Part shown: positions 24,847 through 33,453 of the stretch, piece after piece
How positions within the stretch are numbered: position 1 is the first letter of the stretch
How the letters are laid out: each line of letters opens with the position of its first letter
Assembly: GCF_048066175.1 (NCBI RefSeq)
Contig: NZ_JBLTXA010000002.1
Span: 62,001 to 126,000, forward strand
Direction of reading: 5' to 3'
DNA: 64,000 nucleotides
DNA from: Niveispirillum fermenti
GTDB lineage: Bacteria > Pseudomonadota > Alphaproteobacteria > Azospirillales > Azospirillaceae
Notes under the pieces: generated by a model
What the model was told of the DNA's origin: nothing
The model's input: only the letters and a program-made list of their open reading frames with translations
Database searches by the model: none
Position numbers and translations under genes: made by a program

Positions 24847-26961
24847 TCAGCGTGTGAAGGCCTGTGCGTTCCCGGCATCGACATTGATCATGTTGCCGGT
24901 CGATTTGGCCGACAGATCGCTGGCGAAGAAATGGACGGCCTGTGCCACATCCTCGGGCAGGACTTCCCGCTTCAGCATGGAGCGGTCGCGGTAGTGCGCT
25001 TCCAGCCCGGCCCCGTCGTCGATGCCGTGGGCACCGGCCCGCTCGCGCCGCCAGGCGCCGTCCCAGATGTGTGAGCCCTTGATGACCGCGTCGGGGTTGA
25101 CGGTATTGACGCGGATGCCGAACGGCGCGCCTTCCAGCGCCAGGCAGCGGGCCAGATGGAGGGAGGCGGCCTTCGCGGAGGCGTAGGCCGCGGCATTGGT
25201 GGCCGCCGCCACCCCGTTCTTGGACCCGATGAAGACGATGGAGCCGCCGTTGCCCCGCTTCATCAGCGTGAAGGCCGCCCGTGCCGTCAGGAAATAGCCT
25301 TCCGCCAGAACGGCGAAATTCTGGCGCCAGAGATCGGTCGTCGTGGCTTCCAGTGCAGCGGAAGACGCGATCCCGGCATTGGCGACCAGGATGTCCAGCC
25401 CGCCGAATTCCCGCGCGCAGGCGGTGAAGGCAGCCTCGATTTCCGCCTCGCGCGTCACGTCGGCCACGGCCATGCGCACGCGGTCCGCCCCGGCCTGCTT
25501 CTCCAGGCGCTCCGCCGCCTCGCGCAGGCGGTCCGCATCGCGGTCGACCAGCATGATGCAGGCCCCGTCCTCTGCCAGTCGCGCCGCCGTCGCCGCGCCG
25601 ATGCCGCCGGCTCCGCCCGTGACCAGGGCGATCTTGCCGACCAGCGGGCGCGGTGCCGGCATGCGGCGCAGCTTCGCCTCTTCCAGCGCCCAATATTCGA
25701 TACGGAAGGCCTCCCGCTCGTCCAGCCCGACATAGCCGCCGATCACTTCCGCCCCGCGCATCACATTGATGGCGTTGGCATAGAACTCCCCGGCGATGCG
25801 CGCCGTGCTCTTGTCCGCGGCCAGGGTGAGGCGGCCGATGCCCGGCACCAGCACGACGACCGGGTTCGCATCGCGCATCGGCGGATCGTCCGGTCCGGCG
25901 CAGCGCTGGTAATAGCCGGCATAGGCGCTGCGGTAATCTCCCGTCATGGCGGCCAGATAGCTGTCATCGTCAAGGCGCGCCGGGTCCAGCACCATGGGAA
26001 CGATCTTGGTGCGCAGGAAATGATCGGGGCAGGACGTGCCGATGGCGGCCAGCCGGTCCAGGCCGCGGCTGCCCACGAATTCCAATGTTTCCGCGTCGTC
26101 GGCGAAGTGGCCGATCTTGCCGCGCGCACCCTGCATCAGGCCACGCAGTTTCGGCAGCAGCCGGGCGGCGGCGGCCGACCGTTCCGACGCCGGCCGGGCC
26201 GGCAGGGCAACCCCGCCGAACGCCGGACCATGGGCCAGACGCTCGTTCAGGTAATGCGCGGCATCGGCGATCAGGGCGATCGTGTTCTCATAGCAGGATC
26301 GCGCCGTATCCCCCCAGCAGATGATGCCGTGGCCGGCCAGCATGACGCCGCGCAGGCCCGGGTTCCTGGCGACATGGTCGCGCAACCGCAGCCCCAGCGC
26401 GAAGCCCGGTCGCTGCCAGGACAGCCAGCCCACGGCACCGCCCCAGACTTCCCGCGTCACCGCCTCGCCGTCGCGGGCCGCGGCCAGGGCGATGATGGCA
26501 TCGGGATGCACATGATCGACATGGGTGAACGGCAGGTAGGCGTGCAGCGGCGTGTCGATGGAGGCAGCCCGCGGATTGAGATCGAAGGTGCAGTGGGGCA
26601 GGTAGCCCACCATTTCGTCCTCATGCTCCTGACCACGATAAAGCGCTTCCAGGGACAGCAGCTTGCGCTGTTCCAGCGTCGCGAACCCGTCCAGCTTCAT
26701 CGAGCCCAGGTCACCGCCTGACCCCTTCACCCACAACACCTCGATATCGGCACCCGTCAGCGGGTCGCGGCTGATCAGCTTCGCCGAGGTATTGCCGCCG
26801 CCATAGTTGGTCACCGACAGATCGGCCCCCAACAGGTTGGAGCGCAGCAAAAGGGCCTGGGGCCCTTCCAGCCGGTCCATATGGCTTTCCCAACGGGAGC
26901 ATGGGACAAGAAACGGGGTGGCTTTGGTGGCAATCGGCGCTTTGGCCTGGATATCTGACAT
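24847..26961 (-). CDS. rhaD: Bifunctional rhamnulose-1-phosphate aldolase/alcohol dehydrogenase
   Basis: The 704-residue fusion has an N-terminal class II aldolase (about residues 1-430) with zinc-binding histidines in HVDHVHPDA and a GHGIICWG segment. A C-terminal SDR begins at LVGKIALVTGGAGGIG (about 450) with an NAG motif and a YASAK catalytic motif. The aldolase half splits rhamnulose 1-phosphate into dihydroxyacetone phosphate and L-lactaldehyde; the dehydrogenase half would process lactaldehyde. I placed the start at the ATG at 26961; upstream in-frame codons cover the shared promoter. It is divergent from rhaK across 107 bases containing a DeoR-like site, so the two are probably co-regulated. 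Confidence 0.94.
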   Translation of the reverse strand: MSDIQAKAPIATKATPFLVPCSRWESHMDRLEGPQALLLRSNLLGADLSVTNYGGGNTSAKLISRDPLTGADIEVLWVKGSGGDLGSMKLDGFATLEQRKLLSLEALYRGQEHEDEMVGYLPHCTFDLNPRAASIDTPLHAYLPFTHVDHVHPDAIIALAAARDGEAVTREVWGGAVGWLSWQRPGFALGLRLRDHVARNPGLRGVMLAGHGIICWGDTARSCYENTIALIADAAHYLNERLAHGPAFGGVALPARPASERSAAAARLLPKLRGLMQGARGKIGHFADDAETLEFVGSRGLDRLAAIGTSCPDHFLRTKIVPMVLDPARLDDDSYLAAMTGDYRSAYAGYYQRCAGPDDPPMRDANPVVVLVPGIGRLTLAADKSTARIAGEFYANAINVMRGAEVIGGYVGLDEREAFRIEYWALEEAKLRRMPAPRPLVGKIALVTGGAGGIGAATAARLAEDGACIMLVDRDADRLREAAERLEKQAGADRVRMAVADVTREAEIEAAFTACAREFGGLDILVANAGIASSAALEATTTDLWRQNFAVLAEGYFLTARAAFTLMKRGNGGSIVFIGSKNGVAAATNAAAYASAKAASLHLARCLALEGAPFGIRVNTVNPDAVIKGSHIWDGAWRRERAGAHGIDDGAGLEAHYRDRSMLKREVLPEDVAQAVHFFASDLSAKSTGNMINVDAGNAQAFTR

Positions 26962-27019
26962 GGAAGTCACTCGCACGATCAGTGTTGAGCGGTTATGTAT
27001 CGAATCTTCTGGCCATAAA

Positions 27020-27054
27020 CAATCATATTCGATAGGTTTCAATCAAACACTATC
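27020..27054. promoter_or_regulatory. Shared rhaD/rhaK operator region
   Basis: The 107-base divergent gap holds CAATCA at 27020-27025 and again at 27040-27045, 20 bases (two helical turns) apart. The second is within TTTCAATCAAA (27037-27047), identical to the word at 22457-22467 before the TonB receptor. GATAG (27031-27035) and CTATC (27050-27054) form an inverted repeat around it. This is a candidate binding site for the nearby DeoR protein. Confidence 0.55.
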
Positions 27055-27068
27055 TTCGGAGTTGGCCG

Positions 27069-28463
27069 GTGAAGGATAGGGCCGTCGTCGTCCTGGATAT
27101 CGGGAAGTCCCTTACGAAATTGAGCCTCTGGAGCGATGGCGGCCGGTGCCTGGCCCGGCGCAGCCGGCCCAGTGGCGCGAAGGAAAGCAGCGGGCGCGCC
27201 ACGCTCGACACCAAGGGGGTGGAGCAGTGGCTGGAGGCTGTGCTTGGCGAGTTTGCGACGCTTGCCAGGGTCGGTACAATCGTTCCCGTGGGACATGGCG
27301 CGGCGGCGGCCATCCTGCGGGGCGACGGTCTGGCGTGCCCGCCGCTGGATTACGAGGTGCCGGTTCCGGCCGGGGTGCGGGCGCGGTACGATGCCATGCG
27401 CGACCCGTTCCGGGAGACGGGGTCGCCCGCACTGCCCCTGGGGCTGAATCTGGGGGCTCAGCTTTTCTGGCTGGAAGAGGAGGAGCCGGCGTTACGGGAC
27501 GGCACAACGATCCTGCCCTGGCCGCAATATTGGGCCTGGGTGCTGACCGGCATCGCCGCGTCGGAGGTCAGCAGCCTCGGCTGTCACACCGACCTGTGGC
27601 AGCCCGCCGCCGGCCGGCCATCTGCCCTGGCCGAGGCGCGCGGCTGGGCCGGGCGGCTGGCACCGCGCGTCTTTGCGGGCGATGTGCTGGGCACCATCAC
27701 GCGCGGCTGGGCGGCCCGGACCGGCCTGCCGGCCGATGTGACGGTCCGCTGCGGCTTGCATGATTCCAATGCGGCACTGCTGGCAGCGCGGGGTTTCGGT
27801 GAAATCGCCGGGGGCGAGGCGACGGTGCTGTCGACGGGGACCTGGTTCGTGGCCATGCGCACGCCGGCCGCCGGGACCTGTTTCCCCATCGAAAACCTGC
27901 CGGAGGGGCGGGATTGCCTGGCCAATGTCGATGTGCATGGCACCCTGATCCCGTCGGGCCGTTTCATGGGCGGGCGGGAGATCGAGCGGCTGCTGGGGCC
28001 TGCCCCGGATGTCACCGGACCGGCCGTCAACGAGGCGGCCCTGGCAGCGTCGATGGCGGAAGGGGCCGTGGTGCTGCCCGGCTTTGCCGAGGGGGTCGGG
28101 CCCTTTCCCTCCGGCCGGGGCTGCTGGCTGGCCCAGCCATCGACCCCGGCCGGACGGCAGGCGGCCGTGGCATTCTATGCGGCGCTGATGGCCGATACCG
28201 TGCTGGACCTGGTCGGTGCGCAATCCCGCCTGCTGGTGGAGGGACGCTTCGCCGAATCACGCCTGCTGACAGGGGCGCTGGCCGCGTTGCGGCCGGAGAT
28301 GACGGTCTATACCAGCCATATCGACAGCGACGTTTCCTATGGCGCGCTGCGGCTGGTGAATCCGGCGCTGGCGCCGGCGGCGACACTGCGGCCCGTGGCG
28401 CCGCTGGCGCTGGACCTGACCGAATGGCGCCGCCGCTGGCGCATCGCCGCAGGAGAATGTTGA
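27069..28463 (+). CDS. rhaK: Rhamnulokinase-type FGGY carbohydrate kinase
   Basis: The 464-residue protein has the FGGY-kinase N-terminal strand VVVLDIGKSLTKLSLW (phosphate-1 loop region). The central segment GCHTDLW is followed by LHDSNAALLA with the catalytic Asp region, and an ATP-site VLSTGTWFVAM. It phosphorylates L-rhamnulose at O1, supplying RhaD. The start is a GTG at 27069 with GGAG seven bases upstream. It is divergent from rhaD and followed after 82 bases by the RhaT-like transporter gene. Assignment as rhamnulokinase rather than another FGGY kinase relies on the surrounding rhaI, rhaD and rhaT genes. Confidence 0.9.
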   Translation: MKDRAVVVLDIGKSLTKLSLWSDGGRCLARRSRPSGAKESSGRATLDTKGVEQWLEAVLGEFATLARVGTIVPVGHGAAAAILRGDGLACPPLDYEVPVPAGVRARYDAMRDPFRETGSPALPLGLNLGAQLFWLEEEEPALRDGTTILPWPQYWAWVLTGIAASEVSSLGCHTDLWQPAAGRPSALAEARGWAGRLAPRVFAGDVLGTITRGWAARTGLPADVTVRCGLHDSNAALLAARGFGEIAGGEATVLSTGTWFVAMRTPAAGTCFPIENLPEGRDCLANVDVHGTLIPSGRFMGGREIERLLGPAPDVTGPAVNEAALAASMAEGAVVLPGFAEGVGPFPSGRGCWLAQPSTPAGRQAAVAFYAALMADTVLDLVGAQSRLLVEGRFAESRLLTGALAALRPEMTVYTSHIDSDVSYGALRLVNPALAPAATLRPVAPLALDLTEWRRRWRIAAGEC

Positions 28464-28545
28464 GCCGGCCTGTGCCGGCTGGCAGAACGGGTCACAAACC
28501 AAGACCGGGCCGGAAACCCGGCTGGACAGGGGGAAGGAAACGGGA

Positions 28546-29625
28546 ATGGATGCCAATCCGCTGGCAGGGGTTTTGTTCCATTGGCTGGGTGGCCTGTCGT
28601 CGGCCAGCTTCTATGTGCCTTATAAAAAGATCAGGCGCTGGTCCTGGGAGATATTCTGGATAACGGGCGGCGTCTTTTCCTGGCTGTTGGCGCCGTGGCT
28701 CTTTGCGTTTCTGCAGACGGAGGATCTGCTGGGTGTCCTGGCCGGGGCGCCTCCCGCCACCCTGGCCTGGTGTGCCTTCTGGGGCGCCATGTGGGGCATG
28801 GGCGGGCTGACCTTCGGCCTCACCATGCGCTATCTGGGCCTGTCGCTGGGCATGGCTGTGGCGCTGGGTCTGACGACGGTGGTGGGGACGTTGGGACCAC
28901 CCCTCTTCCATGGCACGCTGCCGGCCTTCGCGGCCACGCTGAGCGGCCAGTTGGTGCTGCTGGGCATCCTGATCACGCTGGCCGGCATCGCCACCGTGGC
29001 CCGCGCCGGGCACCGGCGGGATCGGATGCAGGCCGGTGCCGGCGGGGGAGAAGACACGGAAGGCTTCGATCTGCGGCGCGGCATCCTGATCGCGCTGTTC
29101 TCCGGCATCATGTCGGGCTGTTTCGCCTGGGGCCTGGATGCGGGGCAGCCCATCCGCGATGCCACGCTGTCGGCCGGCACAGACCCTATATGGCAGGGAC
29201 TGCCTGTGCTTTGTGTCGTGCTGCTGGGCGGGCTTGCCACCAATCTGGTCTGGTGCGGCTGGCTGATCCGCCGCAACGGCACGGCGGGGGAATTCCTGGG
29301 CCGTCCCGGTCGGGGTAGTCCCGCCGCCGACGGGCCGATGCCCTTGCGCGCCAACTACCTTCTGGCCGCCCTGGGCGGCACGCTCTGGTATTTCCAGTTC
29401 TTCTTCTACACGATCGGCGAGAGCCAGATGGGGGCCTATGGCTTTTCGTCCTGGACCCTGCACATGGCCAGCATCATTCTGTTTTCAACGCTCTGGGGTT
29501 TTGCGCTGAAGGAATGGCGCGGGACGGACAGGCGCACGCGGGGGCTGGTCTGGCTGGGCATCGGACTGCTGGTCTTCGCCACCGCCGTCATCGGCCTGGG
29601 CAACCGGCTGGCCGTGAACGGATGA
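28546..29625 (+). CDS. rhaT: L-rhamnose/proton symporter, RhaT family
   Basis: This 359-residue membrane protein of the drug/metabolite transporter superfamily has about ten hydrophobic helices. The N-terminal GVLFHWLGGLSSASFYVPYKK and the central GIMSGCFAWGLDAGQPI are characteristic of RhaT. The C-terminal GGTLWYFQFFFYTIGESQMG is likewise typical. It would carry free L-rhamnose across the inner membrane with protons. The start ATG at 28546 has GGGGGAAGGAAA upstream. It is co-directional with rhaK and completes the pathway: TonB receptor and GH78 outside, RhaT at the inner membrane, then RhaI, RhaK and RhaD. Confidence 0.92.
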   Translation: MDANPLAGVLFHWLGGLSSASFYVPYKKIRRWSWEIFWITGGVFSWLLAPWLFAFLQTEDLLGVLAGAPPATLAWCAFWGAMWGMGGLTFGLTMRYLGLSLGMAVALGLTTVVGTLGPPLFHGTLPAFAATLSGQLVLLGILITLAGIATVARAGHRRDRMQAGAGGGEDTEGFDLRRGILIALFSGIMSGCFAWGLDAGQPIRDATLSAGTDPIWQGLPVLCVVLLGGLATNLVWCGWLIRRNGTAGEFLGRPGRGSPAADGPMPLRANYLLAALGGTLWYFQFFFYTIGESQMGAYGFSSWTLHMASIILFSTLWGFALKEWRGTDRRTRGLVWLGIGLLVFATAVIGLGNRLAVNG

Positions 29626-29674
29626 TCAGGGGAAAGGGTCCGGCGCAAAGGACAAGTAGGGGAGCACGGGCAAG

Positions 29675-30625
29675 ATGATGGGTGCATTCGCCGCTGTTAC
29701 GGCCGTGCTGGCCGGTGGGGTCCTGGGCGGGCTGGCCCTGTTCACGGGCCTGACGGCCCGCCGGGTGGAAAGGGCCCTGCCGCCGCGCGGCCGTTTCCTG
29801 GAGGTCGAAGGCCACCGACTGCACTACCGCGACGAGGGCACCGGACCCGCCATCGTCATGATCCACGGGCTGGGCGGACAGATGGCCCATTTCAGCCATT
29901 CGCTTCTGCCGCGCCTGACCGACCGGTTCCGCGTCATCCTGGTCGACAGGCCCGGATCGGGCTATTCGACCCGGCCGGCGGGGGCCGGTGCCAACCTGCG
30001 GGCGCAGGCGGCCATTATCGCCGGCTTCATCCGGGCCCTGGGGCTGGAGCGGCCGCTGCTGGTGGGCCATTCGCTGGGCGGCGCCGTGGCGCTGGCCGTG
30101 GCGCTGGAACATCCCGACTGCGCCGGCGGGCTGGCCCTGATCGCCCCCCTGACGCGGCGCCAGCCGCAGGTACCCGATTGTTTCAGGGGGTTGGTGATCA
30201 AGTCGCCCCTTGCCCGCTGGTTTCTGTCCTGGACGCTGGCCACGCCCATGGCCATCCGGCAGTCAGAACGGATCATGGATACCGTGTTCGGCCCGGACAA
30301 GGTGCCGGCCGATTTCGCCACGGCCGGTGGCGGCTTGCTGGGGTTGCGGCCGGGGGCGTTCCAGTCGGCCTCCGCCGACCTGATGGCATCCAATGCCGAC
30401 CTGAAATGGATGGCGGAACGCTATGGCGGCCTGACCCTGCCCGTCGCCATGCTTTATGGGCGGGACGACCGGGTGCTGGACTGGCGGCTGCATGGCGACG
30501 GGTTGCGCGCGTTGCTGCCCGCCATGGAACTGACCCTGGTGGAAGGTGGGCACATGCTGCCGCTCACCGCTCCCGACAGCACGGTCGCCTGGCTGTCCAC
30601 CGTTGCGGGGCGGCGGGCGGATTGA
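29675..30625 (+). CDS. Membrane-anchored alpha/beta-fold hydrolase
   Basis: The 316-residue protein starts with a hydrophobic helix (about residues 4-27) that may anchor it. A classical alpha/beta hydrolase follows: the oxyanion motif HGLGGQ, the strand ILVDRPGSGYS, the nucleophile elbow GHSLGG, a late Asp in YGRDD and a His in EGGHMLP. All triad residues are present. The closest general type is the haloperoxidase/esterase-like alpha/beta hydrolase group; the substrate is unknown. It follows rhaT by 49 bases on the same strand but has its own GGGGAG site, so membership of the rha operon is possible but unproven. Confidence 0.88.
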   Translation: MMGAFAAVTAVLAGGVLGGLALFTGLTARRVERALPPRGRFLEVEGHRLHYRDEGTGPAIVMIHGLGGQMAHFSHSLLPRLTDRFRVILVDRPGSGYSTRPAGAGANLRAQAAIIAGFIRALGLERPLLVGHSLGGAVALAVALEHPDCAGGLALIAPLTRRQPQVPDCFRGLVIKSPLARWFLSWTLATPMAIRQSERIMDTVFGPDKVPADFATAGGGLLGLRPGAFQSASADLMASNADLKWMAERYGGLTLPVAMLYGRDDRVLDWRLHGDGLRALLPAMELTLVEGGHMLPLTAPDSTVAWLSTVAGRRAD

Positions 30626-30682
30626 CGCCGTTGCCAACTGCATTATGCTCCGCGCCGGCCCCAACCCCGCAGGCGGACGATC

Positions 30683-31144
30683 ATGGCGCTGGATGCATTC
30701 GACGTAAAACTTCTGCTGGCCGTCCAGGAGAAGGGCGATATCACGCAAGGCGAGTTGGCCGAGATCGTCTGCCTGTCCCCCTCGCAATGTTCGCGCCGGC
30801 TGCAAAGGCTGCGGGACGAGGGGTATATCGCGCGGGTCACGGCATTGTTGTCGCCGGCCAAGCTGGGCTTCACCCTGAAATCCTACATCGTCGTCACCCT
30901 GCGTTCCCATACGACGGAACATACGGCGGAATTTTCCGAATTCGTGCGCACCGCACCGCAGATCCTGGAATGCTGCATGCTGACCGGTGACAGCGACTAT
31001 CTGCTGAAGGTCATGGCCACAGACCTGAAAAGCTTCGATCTTTTCGTCCAGGAACTGCTGCGGCTGCCCAGCATCGCCACCGTCCGTTCCTCCCTTGTGC
31101 TGCGTGATCTGAAGGAGACGACGAGCCTGCCGATCCCCGGCTGA
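30683..31144 (+). CDS. Lrp/AsnC-family regulator, likely of the 2-oxoacid dehydrogenase operon
   Basis: The 153-residue protein has an N-terminal HTH (ITQGELAEIVCLSPSQCSRRLQRLRDEG region, residues about 18-48) and a C-terminal RAM domain with CCMLTGDSDYLLKV. It is shorter than and clearly distinct from the paralogue at 5681-6163. It lies 141 bases upstream of the fused E1 gene on the same strand. In pseudomonads an Lrp-type BkdR activates the branched-chain 2-oxoacid dehydrogenase operon, so a similar role is the best inference. The intervening gap contains a TATAAT box and a separate palindromic operator, suggesting dual control. Confidence 0.92.
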   Translation: MALDAFDVKLLLAVQEKGDITQGELAEIVCLSPSQCSRRLQRLRDEGYIARVTALLSPAKLGFTLKSYIVVTLRSHTTEHTAEFSEFVRTAPQILECCMLTGDSDYLLKVMATDLKSFDLFVQELLRLPSIATVRSSLVLRDLKETTSLPIPG

Positions 31145-31231
31145 GCATACCGGATGCCACAGATGCGCGTTTCGTGCGTTTGGGGCCATTTGGGGCCTGT
31201 GCTTCGCAAAGTTTCCCCATCCGATAGTGGC

Positions 31232-31258
31232 TATAATTTACAGATCGACCGGACGGTC
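31232..31258 (+). promoter_or_regulatory. Promoter -10 box and GACC-N4-GGTC operator of the E1-E2-E3 operon
   Basis: A perfect TATAAT lies at 31232-31237, 28 bases before the start codon of E1 counting from the downstream operator end. The palindrome GACCGGACGGTC follows at 31247-31258, where transcription would begin. Read on the minus strand with its flanks (AATTAGATGACCGTCCGGTCGATCT) it matches the paaA promoter site at 42539-42550 at nearly all positions. I could not assign a convincing -35 box. Confidence 0.6.
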
Positions 31259-31285
31259 ATCTAATTCCAGCCCCTGGGGAACCCC

Positions 31286-33376
31286 ATGATCGCACAGACC
31301 CGTCGCGCCGTGGACGAAGTGCCGCGCAACACGCCCGATCCGTCCTATGACTGGCGCCGTGTTGCCCACCTGCTGCATATCTCGCGCACGCTGGACGAGT
31401 TGGAGGAGAAGGTTCTGGTGCCGGAGCGCAAGGTGCTCTACCAGTTCTCCGCCCGCGGACATGACATGGCGCAGATCCTGCTGGGTTCCCGCCTGACCGA
31501 CAGACACGACGCGGCGTGCGGTTATTACCGCTCGCGTCCCATGCTGCTGTCGCTGGGTGTCGATATCGAGGATGCGCTGGGATCGTCCATGGGGCGTTCG
31601 GGCGGGTATTCCGACGGCCGGGACATCGGTGTCGTCTTCAATTATCCCAACCCGCACGGCGCCCAGGCCCTGCCCATGTGCGGCGGGGTGGGGGCGCAAT
31701 ACACGCCGACGGCTGGCTGGGCGCAGGCCATCGACTATTATGCCCGCGTGCTGAAGCAGCCAGAGTATGATCAGGCCCTGGCCGTGGTGCTGGGGGGTGA
31801 CGGGTCGGTTGCATCCAACGGGTTCTGGGCGGCGCTGACCATCGCGACGACCCAGCAATTGCCGATGCTGTTCTATATCGAGGACAATGGCTACGGCATC
31901 TCCGTCCCGTCGATCATGCAGACGCCGGGTGGCAACATCGCCGCCAACCTGGCCAGTTTCAAGGGGCTGACGATCCTGGCCGGCGACGGGGCCGAACCGG
32001 CAGAGGCCGCCCGCCTGGTGTCGCAGGCCGTGGCGCATGTCCGCGACCGCAAGGGTCCCTGCCTGCTGCGCCTGACGGTGCCACGCCTGCAGGGCCATTC
32101 CTTTCAGGACACGCAGACCTACAAATCGCCGGATTTCGTGGCGTCGGAATGGGCGCGCGACCCGCTACCGCGCCTGAAGGAATACCTCGTGCCGGCCCTG
32201 CTGGAGGAGGAGGAGTGGGAGGCCATCGCCGCCAATGCCAGGGCAGAGGTGGAGGCCGCGCGCCGGAGGGCCGAGGCCCGTCCCGTGGCCGATCCCGAAG
32301 GCGTGGTCCGCCATGTCTTCGCCGAGGAGGGGGAAATCCAGTCCCAGGGCGGACAATGGTCGCACGGCTATGTGCCGCCGCGATCAACGGCGGACCCCCG
32401 GCCGGAGGGGCAGCGCCTGAACATGGTGACCGCCATCCGCCGCACGCTGGATCAGGAAATGACGCTGAACCCCCGCGTCGTGCTGTTCGGGGAGGATATC
32501 GGGCCGAAGGGCGGCGTGCATGCCGTGACGCTGGGCCTGCAGGAAAAGTACGGCACGACCCGCGTATTCGATACCAGCCTGTCGGAGGAAGGGATCGTCG
32601 GCCGGGCCGTGGGCATGGCGCTGGCCGGGCTGGTGCCCGTACCGGAAATCCAGTTCCGCAAATATGCCGAGCCGGCCATGGAGCAGATCAACGATTGCGG
32701 CACGATGCGCTGGCGCACCAACAACCGCTTCGCCTCGCCCATGGTGCTGCGCGTGCCCGGCGGCTTCTTCAAGTGCGGCGACCCCTGGCACAGCCAGACC
32801 AACGAGGTGCAGTTCTGCCACGCGCCCGGCTGGAAGGTGGCCGTGCCGTCCAATGCGGAGGACGCCGTCGGGCTGCTGCGCGCGGCCCTGCGCGGCAACG
32901 ACCCGGTGCTGTTCTTCGAGCATCGCGCCATGCTGGACGATGCCTGGGCCCGTCGTGCCTGGCCGGGTGACGATTACGTGCTGGAATTCGGCAAGTCCAG
33001 ATCCCTGGCCGAGGGCGACGACCTGACCATCGTTACCTGGGGCGCCATGGCACCGCGCTGCCAGGCGGCGGCCGAGGGGCGGTCGGTGCATGTCATCGAC
33101 CTGCGGACCCTGATGCCGTGGGACGAGGCGGCCGTGCTGGCATCGGTGAGCCGCACGCGGCGCTGCCTGATCGTGCATGAGGACATCCAGACGGCCGGCT
33201 TCGGGGCGGAGATCGCGGCCGTGGTGGCCGACAAGGTGTTCCTGGACCTGGATGCCCCCGTCGCCCGCCTGACCATGCCCGACATTCCCAGCCCGCATAA
33301 CCCGGTATTGCTGGACTGGGCCGTGCCGTCGGTGGATCGCATCCGCGCCAAGATCGACGCACTGATCGCCTTCTGA
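31286..33376 (+). CDS. 2-oxoacid dehydrogenase E1, fused alpha and beta subunits
   Basis: The 696-residue protein joins an E1-alpha domain (about 1-330) to an E1-beta transketolase-like domain (about 365-696). The alpha half has the ThDP motif GDG (171-173) ending at Asn201. The beta half has LFGEDIGPKGGVHAVT, FDTSLSEEGIVGRAVGMALAG and the C-terminal IVHEDIQTAGFGAEI. This type decarboxylates branched-chain or aromatic 2-oxoacids and transfers the acyl group to E2 lipoate. The fused form is less common than separate subunits. It heads an E1-E2-E3 operon: the stop overlaps an ATG by TGATG. Substrate preference (BCAA-derived versus phenylpyruvate) is unresolved. Confidence 0.93.
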   Translation: MIAQTRRAVDEVPRNTPDPSYDWRRVAHLLHISRTLDELEEKVLVPERKVLYQFSARGHDMAQILLGSRLTDRHDAACGYYRSRPMLLSLGVDIEDALGSSMGRSGGYSDGRDIGVVFNYPNPHGAQALPMCGGVGAQYTPTAGWAQAIDYYARVLKQPEYDQALAVVLGGDGSVASNGFWAALTIATTQQLPMLFYIEDNGYGISVPSIMQTPGGNIAANLASFKGLTILAGDGAEPAEAARLVSQAVAHVRDRKGPCLLRLTVPRLQGHSFQDTQTYKSPDFVASEWARDPLPRLKEYLVPALLEEEEWEAIAANARAEVEAARRRAEARPVADPEGVVRHVFAEEGEIQSQGGQWSHGYVPPRSTADPRPEGQRLNMVTAIRRTLDQEMTLNPRVVLFGEDIGPKGGVHAVTLGLQEKYGTTRVFDTSLSEEGIVGRAVGMALAGLVPVPEIQFRKYAEPAMEQINDCGTMRWRTNNRFASPMVLRVPGGFFKCGDPWHSQTNEVQFCHAPGWKVAVPSNAEDAVGLLRAALRGNDPVLFFEHRAMLDDAWARRAWPGDDYVLEFGKSRSLAEGDDLTIVTWGAMAPRCQAAAEGRSVHVIDLRTLMPWDEAAVLASVSRTRRCLIVHEDIQTAGFGAEIAAVVADKVFLDLDAPVARLTMPDIPSPHNPVLLDWAVPSVDRIRAKIDALIAF

Positions 33377-33453
33377 TGATGGTCAGCGGGCCGGGTCCCG
33401 ACCCCGCCACCCGGCCCCGCGACCCCGACATTCCCCCGATAAGGAACCAAACC

